This document shows positions 46,265-56,080 of a stretch of 64,000 nucleotides of DNA, piece by piece. Source of the stretch: Acinetobacter gandensis (lineage in GTDB: Bacteria; Pseudomonadota; Gammaproteobacteria; Pseudomonadales; Moraxellaceae); the NCBI RefSeq assembly GCF_001678755.1, contig NZ_LZDS01000023.1, forward strand, positions 186,001 to 250,000, in the 5' to 3' direction. A model generated the notes under the pieces. That model had not been told where the DNA came from. It searched no databases and saw only the letters and a program-made list of their open reading frames with translations. The position numbers were made by a program, and so were the translations under genes. Position 1 is the first letter of the stretch. The number at the start of each line of letters is the position of its first letter.

Positions 46265-49200
46265 ATGAAACGTATGTTGATTAATGCAACACATGCCGAA
46301 GAGATTCGCGTTGCACTTGTCACTGGTCAGCGTCTTTACGATTTTGACTTAGAGAATCGTACCCGTGAACAAAAAAAATCGAATATCTATAAAGGTCATG
46401 TGACCCGTGTAGAGCCCTCTTTAGAAGCTGTATTCGTTGAATATGGTGCAGGTCGTCAGGGCTTCCTGTCGATGCGCGAAATAGCTAATTCTTATTACAA
46501 AGCAGATCCTCGCCAAACTTCTAATATCCGCGAATTGATCACTGAAGGTACAGAACTTCTTGTTCAAGTGGAAAAAGAAGAACGTGGCAACAAAGGTGCT
46601 GCACTTTCAACATTTATTTCACTCGCTGGTCGTTATTTGGTATTAATGCCAAACAACCCGAAAGGTGGTGGTATTAGCCGTCAAATTTCTGGTTCAGTTC
46701 GTGAAGAATTAAAAGAAATGTTGGCATCACTCAATGTCCCTCGTGGCATGAGCGTGATCGTTCGTACTGCAGGTATTGGCCGTTCACAAGAAGAACTACA
46801 ACTTGACCTACAGCATTTGCTAGACCTTTGGGCACAAATCCAAAGTACTTCAAACTCTGGCCCATCACCAATGTTGGTTCACCAAGAAGCAGGCGTGGTT
46901 ACACGTGCTATTCGTGACTATTTACGTGATGACGTTGCTGAAATCTTAATTGACTCAGAACAAGCCTATAACGAGGCGTATAACTTCGTAAAAGCAGTTA
47001 TGCCACGTCAACTCGACAAGCTTAAAACCTATACCTTGAATGAGCCTTTATTTGCACACTTTGCAATTGAAAGCCAAATTCAAACAGCTTATGAGCGTGA
47101 AGTGAAATTACCTTCAGGTGGTTCAATTGTGATTGACCAAACTGAAGCATTGGTTTCAATTGACATCAACTCAGCAAAATCAACTCGTGGTAGCGATGTA
47201 GAAGATACTGCACTCAATACCAACCTTGAAGCTGCTGAAGAAATTGCACGCCAATTACGCTTACGTGATATCGGTGGTTTAGTTGTGATCGATTTCATCG
47301 ACATGACCAAAGACCGCAACCAACGTATGGTTGAAGCAAAACTTCGTGAAGCAACACAAAGCGACCGTGCCCGTATTCAATTCGGCCAATTGTCTCGCTT
47401 TGGTTTAATGGAAATGAGCCGTCAACGCTTACGCCCATCACTTGAAGAAGCCACTGGTTATGTTTGCCCTCGCTGTCATGGCACAGGTATGGTACGTGAC
47501 CTACGCTCTCTATCACTTTCAATCATGCGCAAAGTGGAAGAAATTGCACTACGTGAACGTCATGGTGAAGTTCAAGTACAAGTTCCTGTTGAAATCGCTG
47601 CATTCTTATTGAATGAAAAGCGTCACAGCCTTGTTTATTTAGAGCAAACTTCAAATGTACGTGTGACTGTGCTTCCTCACCCACACTTAGAAACACCACA
47701 TTACGAAATTTCGTATAATCCTGAAGGCTTTGCACCAACCAGCTATGAACGTACTGAAGCTACACGTTCAAGTGAAAAAGAGTTGGGCTACGAAGCATCT
47801 GAATGGCACTTAGGTGAAGAACAGACTGCTGCGCAACAACAAGCACCTGCACCACAACAAGAAAAAGGCCATAAGAAGAACAAGCATCAACAACAAAATG
47901 TAGCTCAGCAAGCGCCTGCTCAAGTCGCAGCTCCTGCACCTACAGCATCAACCAGCCCATGCGCTTGGCTTGAAAACTTGTTTGTTCAAAAACAAGCAGC
48001 GACCGTTGATCAATCTCGCACTGCAAACAATGCAGCCGCAGCGATTGAGCAAATGGTAAACAACGGTGCATCTAGCCGTGGTCAATTCGGCCAGATTAAT
48101 GCTGCTGCATCTGTAGCAACTGCCGATAGTAATGCTTATCTTGCACCTTCATCTGTTGTACATAAACAAGAACGTGACAGCTTAGAAAAAGCTGAACGTG
48201 AAGAAAAACGTCACAACAAGAAGCGTCCAAACAAGCACAAAGAAGCACGTGAACAAGATGTTCAATCACATCAAGTTCATGAAGAAGTGTTACAACCTTC
48301 ACGTCAAGATCGCCATGAACAGCGCCAAGAGCAACGTTCAGACAACCGTCAAGATCGTCATGAATCACGTCAAGACAACCGTCAAGAACAACGTTCTGAG
48401 CGTCATGACAATCGCCAAGAGCAACGCAATGAATCGCGCCAAGACAACAACCGTCAAGAGCAACGTTCAGAGCGTCAAGACAACAACCGTCAAGACCAAC
48501 GTGAAAATCGTCGCAATTCTCGCCGTCAGCACAACAACGAAAACACACAGCAAGATGTTCAAAACAATGAACAAACGCAGTCTGTTCCACGTCGTGACCG
48601 CAACAACCAGCAACGCCCGAACCGCCCAAATCGCCAACGCGATCAAAGCGTGTTAAATGAACAAGCGATTGCACAGGAAGTTGCTGCTGAACAGCAAACT
48701 GCTCCGACACAGCACAACCGCCAGCCGAAAGTTGAGTTAGTGAATGCACCTCAACAAGACGTTATGGCAACTGCTTTGGTGGTCAATGTAGATCAAGCAC
48801 AAAGTGAGATCGTTGCATTAAATCCAGCGCCTGTTGAACAGGCTCAACAGCCAACTCCTGCTCCTGTCGTAGAAGCTGCTGCTGTTGTTGAACAACCTGT
48901 TGTTGCTGTGGAAGCTGAGAAATCAGAGCCACAACACAAGGCAAACGAGAAAAAACCAAGTCGTGCCAGCAATGACCCACGTCAACGCCGCCGCGAACAA
49001 CGTGCAGCACGTGCTCAACAGGCACAGGCTCCAAAAATTGCGCCATCGCAAATCCCTGAACTTGCTCAATACAATGTGGGCAGCTTGATTCGCCATGTAT
49101 ATGGAGAAGATTGTTCAGTATTGATCGAGCAATTTGGACTACTTCCAACCTTCAACCGCGCGTTACAAAAATTTGCAGATGAATATGCTGCAAATCAAGC

Positions 49201-49762
49201 AACTCAGACTGAAGTAGCTGTAGAGAAAAAGCCTGTTACCCGTGATGTGCAAGTAGCAAAAGCAGCACCGCAAGCCGAACCTGCGCCTATGTTGGATTTA
49301 ACTCCGCCAAAGCCAGCGTCTGACAATCGCGTTGCAAATGACCCACGTGAACGTCGTCGTTTAGCAAAACTTGCAGCTGAACAAGCGAAGCAAGATCATG
49401 TGAAGGCGGTTGAAGCTGCTGCACCTGCTGAAACAACAACTGAAGTAACACCTTCGGAAGTGGTTGAAGCACCAGTAGTGACTGAAGCGACTACAGCTGT
49501 TACAGAAAATGTAACACCAGCTGAAGTAGCAACAGAAGCGCCAAGTGAACCAGTTCAAGCTGAACTTGAAGTTGAAGCGCCGGTTGCAGAAGCACCGACG
49601 CCAAAAGCAAAAAAAGCTGAAGAACCGGCTCAAGTTATTGAAACTGAAAAGAAAGCCGATAGCTCAACTGAAGACAATGCAAACGAAGAAGGTGAAAAAC
49701 CAGCTCGCCCGCGTCGTCCTCGTGGTCGCCCACCTAAGAAAGCGAACACCGCAGCTGAGTAA
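46265..49762 (+). CDS. rne: Ribonuclease E
   Basis: Essential endonuclease of mRNA decay and rRNA/tRNA processing, and degradosome scaffold. From ATG 46265 ([23 protein letters not shown] upstream) it has about 1165 residues. Catalytic half about 1-520: S1 domain, 5' sensor, metal-binding aspartates in [13 protein letters not shown] and VIDFIDM, Zn-link CPRCHGTG. The tail is disordered, with an Arg/Gln/Asp/Asn repeat block (bases ~48300-48530), two NDPR-containing basic motifs (~48968 and ~49336) and a compact segment near 49045-49180. It ends in a basic [12 protein letters not shown] motif. RppH is also encoded in this window and would feed it substrates. Confidence 0.96.
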   Translation: MKRMLINATHAEEIRVALVTGQRLYDFDLENRTREQKKSNIYKGHVTRVEPSLEAVFVEYGAGRQGFLSMREIANSYYKADPRQTSNIRELITEGTELLVQVEKEERGNKGAALSTFISLAGRYLVLMPNNPKGGGISRQISGSVREELKEMLASLNVPRGMSVIVRTAGIGRSQEELQLDLQHLLDLWAQIQSTSNSGPSPMLVHQEAGVVTRAIRDYLRDDVAEILIDSEQAYNEAYNFVKAVMPRQLDKLKTYTLNEPLFAHFAIESQIQTAYEREVKLPSGGSIVIDQTEALVSIDINSAKSTRGSDVEDTALNTNLEAAEEIARQLRLRDIGGLVVIDFIDMTKDRNQRMVEAKLREATQSDRARIQFGQLSRFGLMEMSRQRLRPSLEEATGYVCPRCHGTGMVRDLRSLSLSIMRKVEEIALRERHGEVQVQVPVEIAAFLLNEKRHSLVYLEQTSNVRVTVLPHPHLETPHYEISYNPEGFAPTSYERTEATRSSEKELGYEASEWHLGEEQTAAQQQAPAPQQEKGHKKNKHQQQNVAQQAPAQVAAPAPTASTSPCAWLENLFVQKQAATVDQSRTANNAAAAIEQMVNNGASSRGQFGQINAAASVATADSNAYLAPSSVVHKQERDSLEKAEREEKRHNKKRPNKHKEAREQDVQSHQVHEEVLQPSRQDRHEQRQEQRSDNRQDRHESRQDNRQEQRSERHDNRQEQRNESRQDNNRQEQRSERQDNNRQDQRENRRNSRRQHNNENTQQDVQNNEQTQSVPRRDRNNQQRPNRPNRQRDQSVLNEQAIAQEVAAEQQTAPTQHNRQPKVELVNAPQQDVMATALVVNVDQAQSEIVALNPAPVEQAQQPTPAPVVEAAAVVEQPVVAVEAEKSEPQHKANEKKPSRASNDPRQRRREQRAARAQQAQAPKIAPSQIPELAQYNVGSLIRHVYGEDCSVLIEQFGLLPTFNRALQKFADEYAANQATQTEVAVEKKPVTRDVQVAKAAPQAEPAPMLDLTPPKPASDNRVANDPRERRRLAKLAAEQAKQDHVKAVEAAAPAETTTEVTPSEVVEAPVVTEATTAVTENVTPAEVATEAPSEPVQAELEVEAPVAEAPTPKAKKAEEPAQVIETEKKADSSTEDNANEEGEKPARPRRPRGRPPKKANTAAE

Positions 49763-49786
49763 TAATTTGCTTTTTTGCAGGTGATT

Positions 49787-49823
49787 AAAAAAATCCAGTC
49801 ATTTCGGTGACTGGTTTTTTTTT
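49787..49823 (+). terminator. Intrinsic terminator after rne
   Basis: CCAGTCA and TGACTGG arms, six-base loop, then about ten T residues. Confidence 0.9.
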
Positions 49824-49949
49824 GATACTTTTGTCAAATTAGGTTGATTGCACTAGATCGAAACGATTAAAAGACAATTGTAGAAATTGCTGCAAAATTA
49901 TTGCAAAGAAATAAACCGTATCGGATTACGAAAAATAAATAGGATTCAC

Positions 49950-51791
49950 ATGAGCCAAACTACACAACACGACCTTATTGGGATTGCTGACGTCGCAGCA
50001 AAAATCCCCGCGTTTATTAGCAAAGTACCCAACTTGTTGAGTGGTCTTAAGCAAGCCTATTTACGTACCCCAAACACCCCTGCTGGCTTAGGCATCGCCT
50101 TTGAAAAAGCGGTAAAACGCAATCCCGAAGGTTTTGCACTGTATTTTGAAGATCAAAAATATACATATAACGAGCTCAATGAATGGGCCAACCAAATCGG
50201 TCATTACTACTTATCCCTTGGTGCAAAAAAAGGTGATGTGATTGCGGTAATGATTGAAAACCGCTCTGAACTCGTGGCAACTATTGTCGGCCTCGCAAAA
50301 ATTGGTGTGACGAGTGCTTTAGTCAATACAGCTCAAGTCGGTAAAGTCCTTACACACAGCATTAACTTGGTGAAGCCCATTGCGGTAATTGTTGGTGAAG
50401 AATGCCGTCAAGCTGTTCAAGATGTCCGTGACGATTTAACCGTTGCAGCAGATCGCCTCCATTGGTTTGCCGACCAAGCCACACGTATTGATGCAGGTAA
50501 AGCGCCTAAAGGCTTTATTAACCTTGCAGAAACAATTGATCAATTTCCAAAATTTAACACTCCAACCACTGCCAGCGTGAAAGGTAAAGATGGTTTGTTC
50601 TACATCTATACTTCGGGCACCACAGGTTTACCTAAAGCCGTTATCTTCACCAATAGCCGCTGGACTTTGGCGTATGGTACTTATGGCCACGTCCTAAATC
50701 TCAATAAAGATGATGTGATGTACGTAACGTTGCCGCTTTATCATGCAACAGGTACGGTGGTGTGCTGGTGTGGTGTCATTGCAGGTAGTGCTACCCTTGC
50801 GCTACGTCGTAAATTTTCAACATCATCGTTTTGGAAAGATGTACAGAAATTTGATGCTTCAGCTATTGGTTATGTCGGTGAACTCTGCCGCTACCTGATG
50901 GACGCGCCTGTTTCGGAGCTTGAAAAAGGCCATCGTGTGAAAAAAATGATTGGTAACGGTATGCGACCAAACATTTGGGACAAATTCAAAGAACGCTTTG
51001 GCGTAGAAGAAGTACTTGAACTCTATGCATCAAGTGAAGGCAATGTTGGTTTTAGTAACGTATTTAACTTTGACAATACTGTCGGCTTTTCGCCTACCCC
51101 GTATGCCATTATTCAATTTGACAAAGAAAAAAATGAAGCTGTACGTGATGCCAAAGGCTGGTGCAAAAAAGTCAAAAAAGGTGAAGTGGGCTTATTGGTC
51201 GGGAAAATCACGCGTCGCTCTCCATTCGATGGCTATACTGATGCCGAAAAGAATAAGTCTGTGGTGATGAAAGACGTATTTAAACACGGTGACTCATTCT
51301 TCAACACAGGTGATTTGGTACGAGACATCGGCTTTAGACATGCTCAATTTGTCGACCGTTTAGGCGATACTTTCCGCTGGAAAGGCGAAAATGTATCTAC
51401 CACTGAAGTGGAAAATATGGTCAGTGAATATGAAAAAATTGCTGAAGCAGTCGTGTATGGCGTTGAAATCCCTGACACCAATGGCCGCGCAGGTATGGCA
51501 GCGATTACCCTCACCGATGCAGCTGAATTAAACGAACAAGATTGTAGCGCCATGGTTAACTTGTTTAAGAAATCACTCCCAGCATATGCTGTTCCAGTAT
51601 TTTTACGTATTCAAAAGCAAGTAGAAACCACGGGGACTTTCAAATATCAAAAAAATAAGCTGAAAGAACAGGCATTTGATCCTAAGCAAACTGATGATCG
51701 TTTATTGGTATTGCTGCCAAACGCAACGGCTTACTGTGATTTAACTCCTGAAATTTATGCCAATATTCAGGCATATAAATACCGTTTTTAA
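49950..51791 (+). CDS. Long-chain acyl-CoA synthetase (FATP-like branch)
   Basis: Activates fatty acids with ATP and CoA. The AMP-binding signature YTSGTTGLPKAV is intact, and later motifs include YASSEGNVGF, FFNTGDLVRDIGFRHAQFVDRLGDTFRWKGENVST and the C-terminal lysine region GTFKYQKNKLKEQ. About 613 residues. The motif arrangement (LYHATGTVVCWCGVIAGSATLALRRKFS) follows fatty-acid-transport-protein/very-long-chain synthetases rather than FadD. ATG 49950 has AGGA upstream; an in-frame ATG at 49887 lacks one. Chain-length preference unknown. Confidence 0.9.
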   Translation: MSQTTQHDLIGIADVAAKIPAFISKVPNLLSGLKQAYLRTPNTPAGLGIAFEKAVKRNPEGFALYFEDQKYTYNELNEWANQIGHYYLSLGAKKGDVIAVMIENRSELVATIVGLAKIGVTSALVNTAQVGKVLTHSINLVKPIAVIVGEECRQAVQDVRDDLTVAADRLHWFADQATRIDAGKAPKGFINLAETIDQFPKFNTPTTASVKGKDGLFYIYTSGTTGLPKAVIFTNSRWTLAYGTYGHVLNLNKDDVMYVTLPLYHATGTVVCWCGVIAGSATLALRRKFSTSSFWKDVQKFDASAIGYVGELCRYLMDAPVSELEKGHRVKKMIGNGMRPNIWDKFKERFGVEEVLELYASSEGNVGFSNVFNFDNTVGFSPTPYAIIQFDKEKNEAVRDAKGWCKKVKKGEVGLLVGKITRRSPFDGYTDAEKNKSVVMKDVFKHGDSFFNTGDLVRDIGFRHAQFVDRLGDTFRWKGENVSTTEVENMVSEYEKIAEAVVYGVEIPDTNGRAGMAAITLTDAAELNEQDCSAMVNLFKKSLPAYAVPVFLRIQKQVETTGTFKYQKNKLKEQAFDPKQTDDRLLVLLPNATAYCDLTPEIYANIQAYKYRF

Positions 51792-51800
51792 GCAAATAGC

Positions 51801-51840
51801 GCTCATTTTAGCGACAGATATCCGCTAAAATGAGCTACTT
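51801..51840 (+). terminator. Hairpin after the acyl-CoA synthetase gene
   Basis: Perfect 13-base arms GCTCATTTTAGCG (51801-51813) and CGCTAAAATGAGC (51823-51835), but only a weak T tract follows. Confidence 0.65.
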
Positions 51841-51884
51841 TGTTGTATTTATAATCAAACAAAAGCAAGTTTATGAATTTTTAC

Positions 51885-51912
51885 TTGCGCTTGAAGCAGA
51901 TCTTGCTACAAT
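51885..51912 (+). promoter_or_regulatory. Promoter of the tRNA-Lys cluster
   Basis: TTGCGC (51885-51890), 16-bp spacer and TACAAT (51907-51912), placing transcription start about 13 bases before the first tRNA. Confidence 0.55.
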
Positions 51913-51931
51913 ACGCACCATCAAGCGAAAT

Positions 51932-52007
51932 GGGTCGTTAGCTCAGTTGGTAGAGCAGTAGACTTTTAATCTATTGGTCCCGCGTTCGAGTCGCGGACGA
52001 CCCACCA
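51932..52007 (+). tRNA. tRNA-Lys (UUU), copy 1
   Basis: 76-base cloverleaf with acceptor GGGTCGT/ACGACCC, D loop AGCTCAGTTGGTAGAGC, anticodon loop CTTTTAA, T arm GTTCGAGTC and encoded CCA. Confidence 0.97.
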
Positions 52008-52028
52008 TTTCCTTCGATACCACAAGAT

Positions 52029-52104
52029 GGGTCGTTAGCTCAGTTGGTAGAGCAGTAGACTTTTAATCTATTGGTCCCGCGTTCGAGTCGCGGACGACCC
52101 ACCA
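52029..52104 (+). tRNA. tRNA-Lys (UUU), copy 2
   Basis: Identical over all 76 bases to copy 1, 21 bases downstream. CCA encoded. Confidence 0.97.
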
Positions 52105-52153
52105 TCTTTTTAAAACATCAGTTTTAGAATACAATCTTGTAGATACCCCCTAA

Positions 52154-52229
52154 GGGTCGTTAGCTCAGTTGGTAGAGCAGTAGACTTTTAATCTATTGGT
52201 CCCGCGTTCGAGTCGCGGACGACCCACCA
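52154..52229 (+). tRNA. tRNA-Lys (UUU), copy 3
   Basis: Identical to copies 1 and 2, 49 bases downstream of copy 2. CCA encoded. Confidence 0.97.
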
Positions 52230-52454
52230 TTCTTTCTTAGGGCTTCTTTCTTCCGGCATGCGAAGAATATGAAACCTGCAAGTTCCGACCAAGACAAACC
52301 ATCTCCCTCCGGTTTTGATTCGCCATTCTCGTTATTTGCTATATCGATGTTGCGAAGTATCATTCTTGTCTGACTAGATTAAGTATTTGACTTAAAAATA
52401 TTAGATGACAAATATTCTCTAGTATTCAAAACGACACGCTTCGCTTATCTTGCA

Positions 52455-52483
52455 AAAATTTTAAAATCTTATTTTAAAATTTT
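52455..52483. repeat. AT-only 13-bp perfect inverted repeat before the fourth tRNA
   Basis: AAAATTTTAAAAT and ATTTTAAAATTTT separated by three bases, four bases upstream of the tRNA-Lys(CUU) start. Could be a processing or termination signal, or only AT-rich chance. Confidence 0.4.
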
Positions 52484-52487
52484 CTCA

Positions 52488-52563
52488 GGGTTGTTAGCTC
52501 AGTTGGTAGAGCAGTAGACTCTTAATCTATTGGTCGTGGGTTCGAACCCCACACAACCCACCA
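52488..52563 (+). tRNA. tRNA-Lys (CUU)
   Basis: 76-base cloverleaf: acceptor GGGTTGT/ACAACCC, anticodon loop CTCTTAA giving anticodon CUU, T arm GTTCGAACC, encoded CCA. It shares the D arm and anticodon stem with the UUU copies but differs in acceptor and T stems. Confidence 0.93.
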
Positions 52564-52654
52564 ATTATTTAAGCTTCAAAAAAAATGGCATTCAATGCTT
52601 TGAACGCCGCTCTCATTTACATCAATATTTTTTAAACTCAAATTAAGTTCATTA

Positions 52655-53329
52655 TTATTGATCTTTGACCAATTCGTATGCTTGTTGCGGCTCAGGATAA
52701 CCTTGCGAAAAGAGTTCTTGATTTCGGTCTTCTTGTTCAATCCCCTTACGAATTTTATCTAAATCCATCACAATTCTGTTTTCATCAATGACTTTATAAT
52801 AAAAATTTACACCTTCTTTACGATGGACTACCAGTTCTTGATGTGCTTGATCGACGGTCCAAGTGTCCTTCCGATAATTGACATTATTTCCTGGCTGTGG
52901 CGCTTTATCAGCAAAGACTTTACCAAATTGAATAATACTGCGGTGTACTGTTCCATCAGGTAATAAATTTAGAATGAAATCTGCATTGCCTTCCTTACAA
53001 GGAATAAAATGATCATCACATTTTACATTGGCATGAAAACGCCCAATAAATACTTTGGCATGCTCAGGTACAGGTGCAGGATCTAAACCACTATCATGCG
53101 GTATTGTTGCTTGACCGGCAATTTCAGTCAGTTTTTTGCCATGATCAGACTGTGCCTCTGCATGGGCTGGCTGTATTTCTTCAGTTGGTTGATTATTCGT
53201 TGAATTTTTTTCGGCATTTTCAGGCGTATTTGAAGAACTACACGCCACACCAAATCCACTGCATAAAGCAATTACAGCATATAAAGAAAAAGATACTGAT
53301 CTGGGCTGAGTGGCCATTTTTTTCATCAT
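52655..53329 (-). CDS. Lipoprotein of unknown function
   Basis: About 224 residues with a signal peptide and lipobox GVAC (cysteine near 30). A Ser/Asn/Glu-rich linker (about 31-75) leads to a compact domain from GRFHANVKCDDHFIPCKEGNADFILNLLPDG onward. That domain has two cysteines that may form a disulfide and a beta-rich pattern reminiscent of NlpE-like or copper-resistance lipoproteins; this likeness is weak. Start could be MMKK, MKK or MATQ. Function unknown. Confidence 0.7.
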   Translation of the reverse strand: MMKKMATQPRSVSFSLYAVIALCSGFGVACSSSNTPENAEKNSTNNQPTEEIQPAHAEAQSDHGKKLTEIAGQATIPHDSGLDPAPVPEHAKVFIGRFHANVKCDDHFIPCKEGNADFILNLLPDGTVHRSIIQFGKVFADKAPQPGNNVNYRKDTWTVDQAHQELVVHRKEGVNFYYKVIDENRIVMDLDKIRKGIEQEDRNQELFSQGYPEPQQAYELVKDQ

Positions 53330-53633
53330 TAGTCAGAACCAATTTCAATCTTTGGAATGAATTAAATTAATACTTGATCAATATTGTAACGATTTCTCTA
53401 CAACTGTACACATATATTTTAATAAATGTTAGCTATATCTCATTGTTATCATTGATCTTTAAGTAAGATCACTCTTGTTTGGCTCATTCTAAAGGCAAAC
53501 TTATCAAGGACTGGCAAAAGATTACATAACTTTACTTTTTTTCGAATCATGGCCCTTTAAATCGTTAACTGCATCACCATCTATATTGTATGGATCAATT
53601 GATGATTCATTTTCGATTTCAAAGGAGAACTGA
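53330..53633. other. Divergent spacer with no gene
   Basis: About 300 bases of AT-rich DNA carrying the promoters of the lipoprotein gene and the PspC gene. Nothing else seen. Confidence 0.45.
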
Positions 53634-53891
53634 ATGGCCAATGTTGGTTTATATCGCTCAAACCGCTCTAACATGATTGCTGGTGTGATGGGAGGTATTG
53701 CTGAACGTTTTGGTTGGAACGCTAATTTACTGCGTATTATCTTTATATTTGTTTCGTGTTTAAGTGCTGCTTTCCCAGGTATTTTGGTGTATTTGGTACT
53801 TTGGTTAGTGATGCCTAAATCACAAGACAATCTATACTCGACCAATCGCTATTCAGACTCTATGCGTACTGTGAATGATGACAGACGTTAA
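53634..53891 (+). CDS. Stand-alone PspC-domain protein
   Basis: 85 residues. The PspC pattern is complete: LYRSNRSNMIAGVMGGIAERFGWNANLLRIIFIFVS followed by one membrane helix and the LVLWLVMPK ending. In enterobacteria PspC joins PspB to activate the phage-shock response; no pspA, pspB or pspF lies nearby, so this may be a simple envelope-stress protein. AAGGAG at ideal spacing. Confidence 0.88.
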   Translation: MANVGLYRSNRSNMIAGVMGGIAERFGWNANLLRIIFIFVSCLSAAFPGILVYLVLWLVMPKSQDNLYSTNRYSDSMRTVNDDRR

Positions 53892-53914
53892 TATCCCTTG
53901 ACCTCAGTTTGGTC

Positions 53915-53952
53915 GCTACGGTCTCTTCCCCAAGTTTCCGTAGCTTTTTTTT
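53915..53952 (+). terminator. Intrinsic terminator after the PspC gene
   Basis: GCTACGG and CCGTAGC arms with a 16-base loop, then eight T residues. Confidence 0.8.
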
Positions 53953-53997
53953 GTCCAAAATTTAGCATTAAAATATTTAAATTCAGTGAATCTACGG

Positions 53998-55110
53998 CTA
54001 ATGATTATATTGCTGTAGTGCGTTCAATTGTTGAGACAAGGCGGCAATCATGTCGGCGCGGCTAATCATTCCCACCAACCGTTTTTGCTCAACAACTGGA
54101 ATATAATTAAAAGATCTTTCCACAAAATATGGCACCAAGTCTTCAATCGGCTGATCCGGCTGAACGGTAACCACTTTAGGATTCATAATTTGATACACAT
54201 GATTTTCCCAACTTGCTTTTGGATCTGCCGCACGTTTAAACCATTCCACTACATCGTATAAAGCTAAATTGCCTACCAATCGATCTAAATCACTAACCAC
54301 AGGCAAACTCATTAAATTCACTTGTTTAAATTTATCTAGTGCAGATTGAATATCATCTTCCGCACGTAAATAAATCACCTGCTGGCTCATAATATCTCGA
54401 CAACTAAATTGGCTCGTACCACGACGACTGGCTAATTGCTGTGCTTCTAAAATAATTTTTTGTAAGTCATATTCACTAATATCAAGCAACTGACTTTGCT
54501 GTTCTAAGACTTGCTGAATATCCGCTGGCTGAATCGACACTTTTTGTGTCGGTGTTGGATCTGTCGTCCGAGTATTGACTTGTGCTTTTTGTGGATACTG
54601 CTTGCCTAGTAATCGGTTATAAATAATTGCAACCACCATCAACAATACTGAATTTAAAAGCACTGGATAGAATAAGAAGGCATAGCCTAAATCATGAACA
54701 GCCTCACCACCCAAAACGGCTGTAATCGCCACTGCCCCACTTGGTGGATGCAAAGAATCTGTGGTCATCATTAAAACAATGGCTAAAGCAACCGCAATAC
54801 TAAAAGCTTCGGTTAAATTGGGTATAAACATGGCGCAGGTCACGCCAATTAACGCCGCAAGCGTATTACCCACCACCATATTCCATGGCTGTGCTAATGG
54901 ACTAGCAGGTACAGCAAAGAGCAACACAGATGAAGCACCCATCGGGGCGATATACCATGCATTTAAGTCACCTAGCGCTAACCAACTAATAAAAGAAGAT
55001 AAACCTAAACCCAATAAAGCCCCCACCCCACAAAGTATGCGGTCTTTTAAAGGCAGAACTTTAAAGTTGGGTTTAAGCGTATTGAGCCAAGCTGATTTTG
55101 CGTGAAACAC
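53998..55110 (-). CDS. HPP-family membrane protein fused to a CBS pair
   Basis: 370 residues. The N-terminal ~170 residues form the HPP domain of four to five membrane helices, with the name-giving HPPSGAVA and AWYIAPMGASSVLLFAVP. The C-terminal ~140 residues hold two CBS repeats (CRDIMSQQVIYLRAEDDIQSAL and IMNPKVVTVQPDQPIEDLV), which usually sense adenine nucleotides. A plant HPP protein has been reported as a plastid nitrite transporter; the bacterial role is uncertain. Confidence 0.88.
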   Translation of the reverse strand: MFHAKSAWLNTLKPNFKVLPLKDRILCGVGALLGLGLSSFISWLALGDLNAWYIAPMGASSVLLFAVPASPLAQPWNMVVGNTLAALIGVTCAMFIPNLTEAFSIAVALAIVLMMTTDSLHPPSGAVAITAVLGGEAVHDLGYAFLFYPVLLNSVLLMVVAIIYNRLLGKQYPQKAQVNTRTTDPTPTQKVSIQPADIQQVLEQQSQLLDISEYDLQKIILEAQQLASRRGTSQFSCRDIMSQQVIYLRAEDDIQSALDKFKQVNLMSLPVVSDLDRLVGNLALYDVVEWFKRAADPKASWENHVYQIMNPKVVTVQPDQPIEDLVPYFVERSFNYIPVVEQKRLVGMISRADMIAALSQQLNALQQYNH

Positions 55111-55367
55111 GAGATACCTTGTTTGTTATTTTGCGAGATGTTGCAATTATAAAGGCATGCAAACAATAAGATGTATTCAACTTACATCTTTATCTTATAA
55201 ATTTTACTTTTGATCCTTTTCAATTTAAATACACCGCTTACTTGCGTAGTTTTAACACAAGAAATGAGCCTAAAAGGCTCATCATGTTTTACTGATACTT
55301 AAAATAAAAAATCTATCAGCGCTCACATCTGTACTCGCTAAAATAAAAGAGTCTTTAGGCGGTCAGC

Positions 55368-55880
55368 TTATTCATCTTTATCAATCAAATCTTCACTACC
55401 GTAAATAATTTTCTGAACTGTTTCATCATACACAATAGGAAACCATTCATAATAAGCCGAAGGGATTCGTTCAACTCGAATACGTCCAATCACATAATTA
55501 TGCCCACCCAATAAATCAACTGTGAATCGAGCTGGACGAGCGATAATTAGCTGTGAATTATGATCAATGACGAGCTCAGTTTTCCCCTGTTCTACAGCGG
55601 TGGTAAACCGACCGTGGATAGGTGAGTCAAAAGCCATTCCTCGTGTGACTTTTCGAGTCCCCTGCTGACCATTGACCTCAAGCAAAAGACCTTCGCTCAT
55701 TTGATACTTTGAACTGACAACTAACTGCTGCTTAATCACCTTCTTACATTCCACATTGCAAGAATTAGTAATGGTCGCAATTTTTGAAGTGTGAAGTGAT
55801 GAATCTGAATACAAAGCTACAGGCGTCGTACTACAGGCAGATAGCACCATACTTATCACAATAAAAAACTTCTTAAACAT
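55368..55880 (-). CDS. Small lipoprotein, unknown function
   Basis: 170 residues, signal peptide with lipobox LSAC (cysteine near 16). The mature part holds a CNVECKK cysteine pair and a beta-rich domain (VDLLGGHNYVIGRIRVERIPS). Similar in design to the lipoprotein at 9294-9857 (turn-rich beta domain after a cysteine pair), but I cannot claim homology. Unknown function. Confidence 0.7.
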   Translation of the reverse strand: MFKKFFIVISMVLSACSTTPVALYSDSSLHTSKIATITNSCNVECKKVIKQQLVVSSKYQMSEGLLLEVNGQQGTRKVTRGMAFDSPIHGRFTTAVEQGKTELVIDHNSQLIIARPARFTVDLLGGHNYVIGRIRVERIPSAYYEWFPIVYDETVQKIIYGSEDLIDKDE

Positions 55881-56080
55881 TGTTATCGCTCATCATTAAA
55901 TTTATTCATCCACTTTATGCCACAAGTAACTACGTTTTTATTATGTACAATTGGAAAATATAAAATTCTGCGCATCATTAAAACATCAAAGCTTGGTTCA
56001 AGAGCGATTAACCCTTTGCCACACACCCCCAAAATCCTTATAATTGAGCACAATTTTTATCTAATTTTAAGTGGATGACC

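Noticed and set aside
48096..48749. Long minus-strand open frame (217 codons) inside rne
   Set aside because: It is antisense to the repetitive Arg/Gln-coding tail; composition explains the absence of stops and there is no ribosome-binding site or family likeness.
55265..55281. TGAGCC/GGCTCA hairpin as a terminator for the 55368 lipoprotein gene
   Set aside because: The stem is short and no minus-strand T run follows it.
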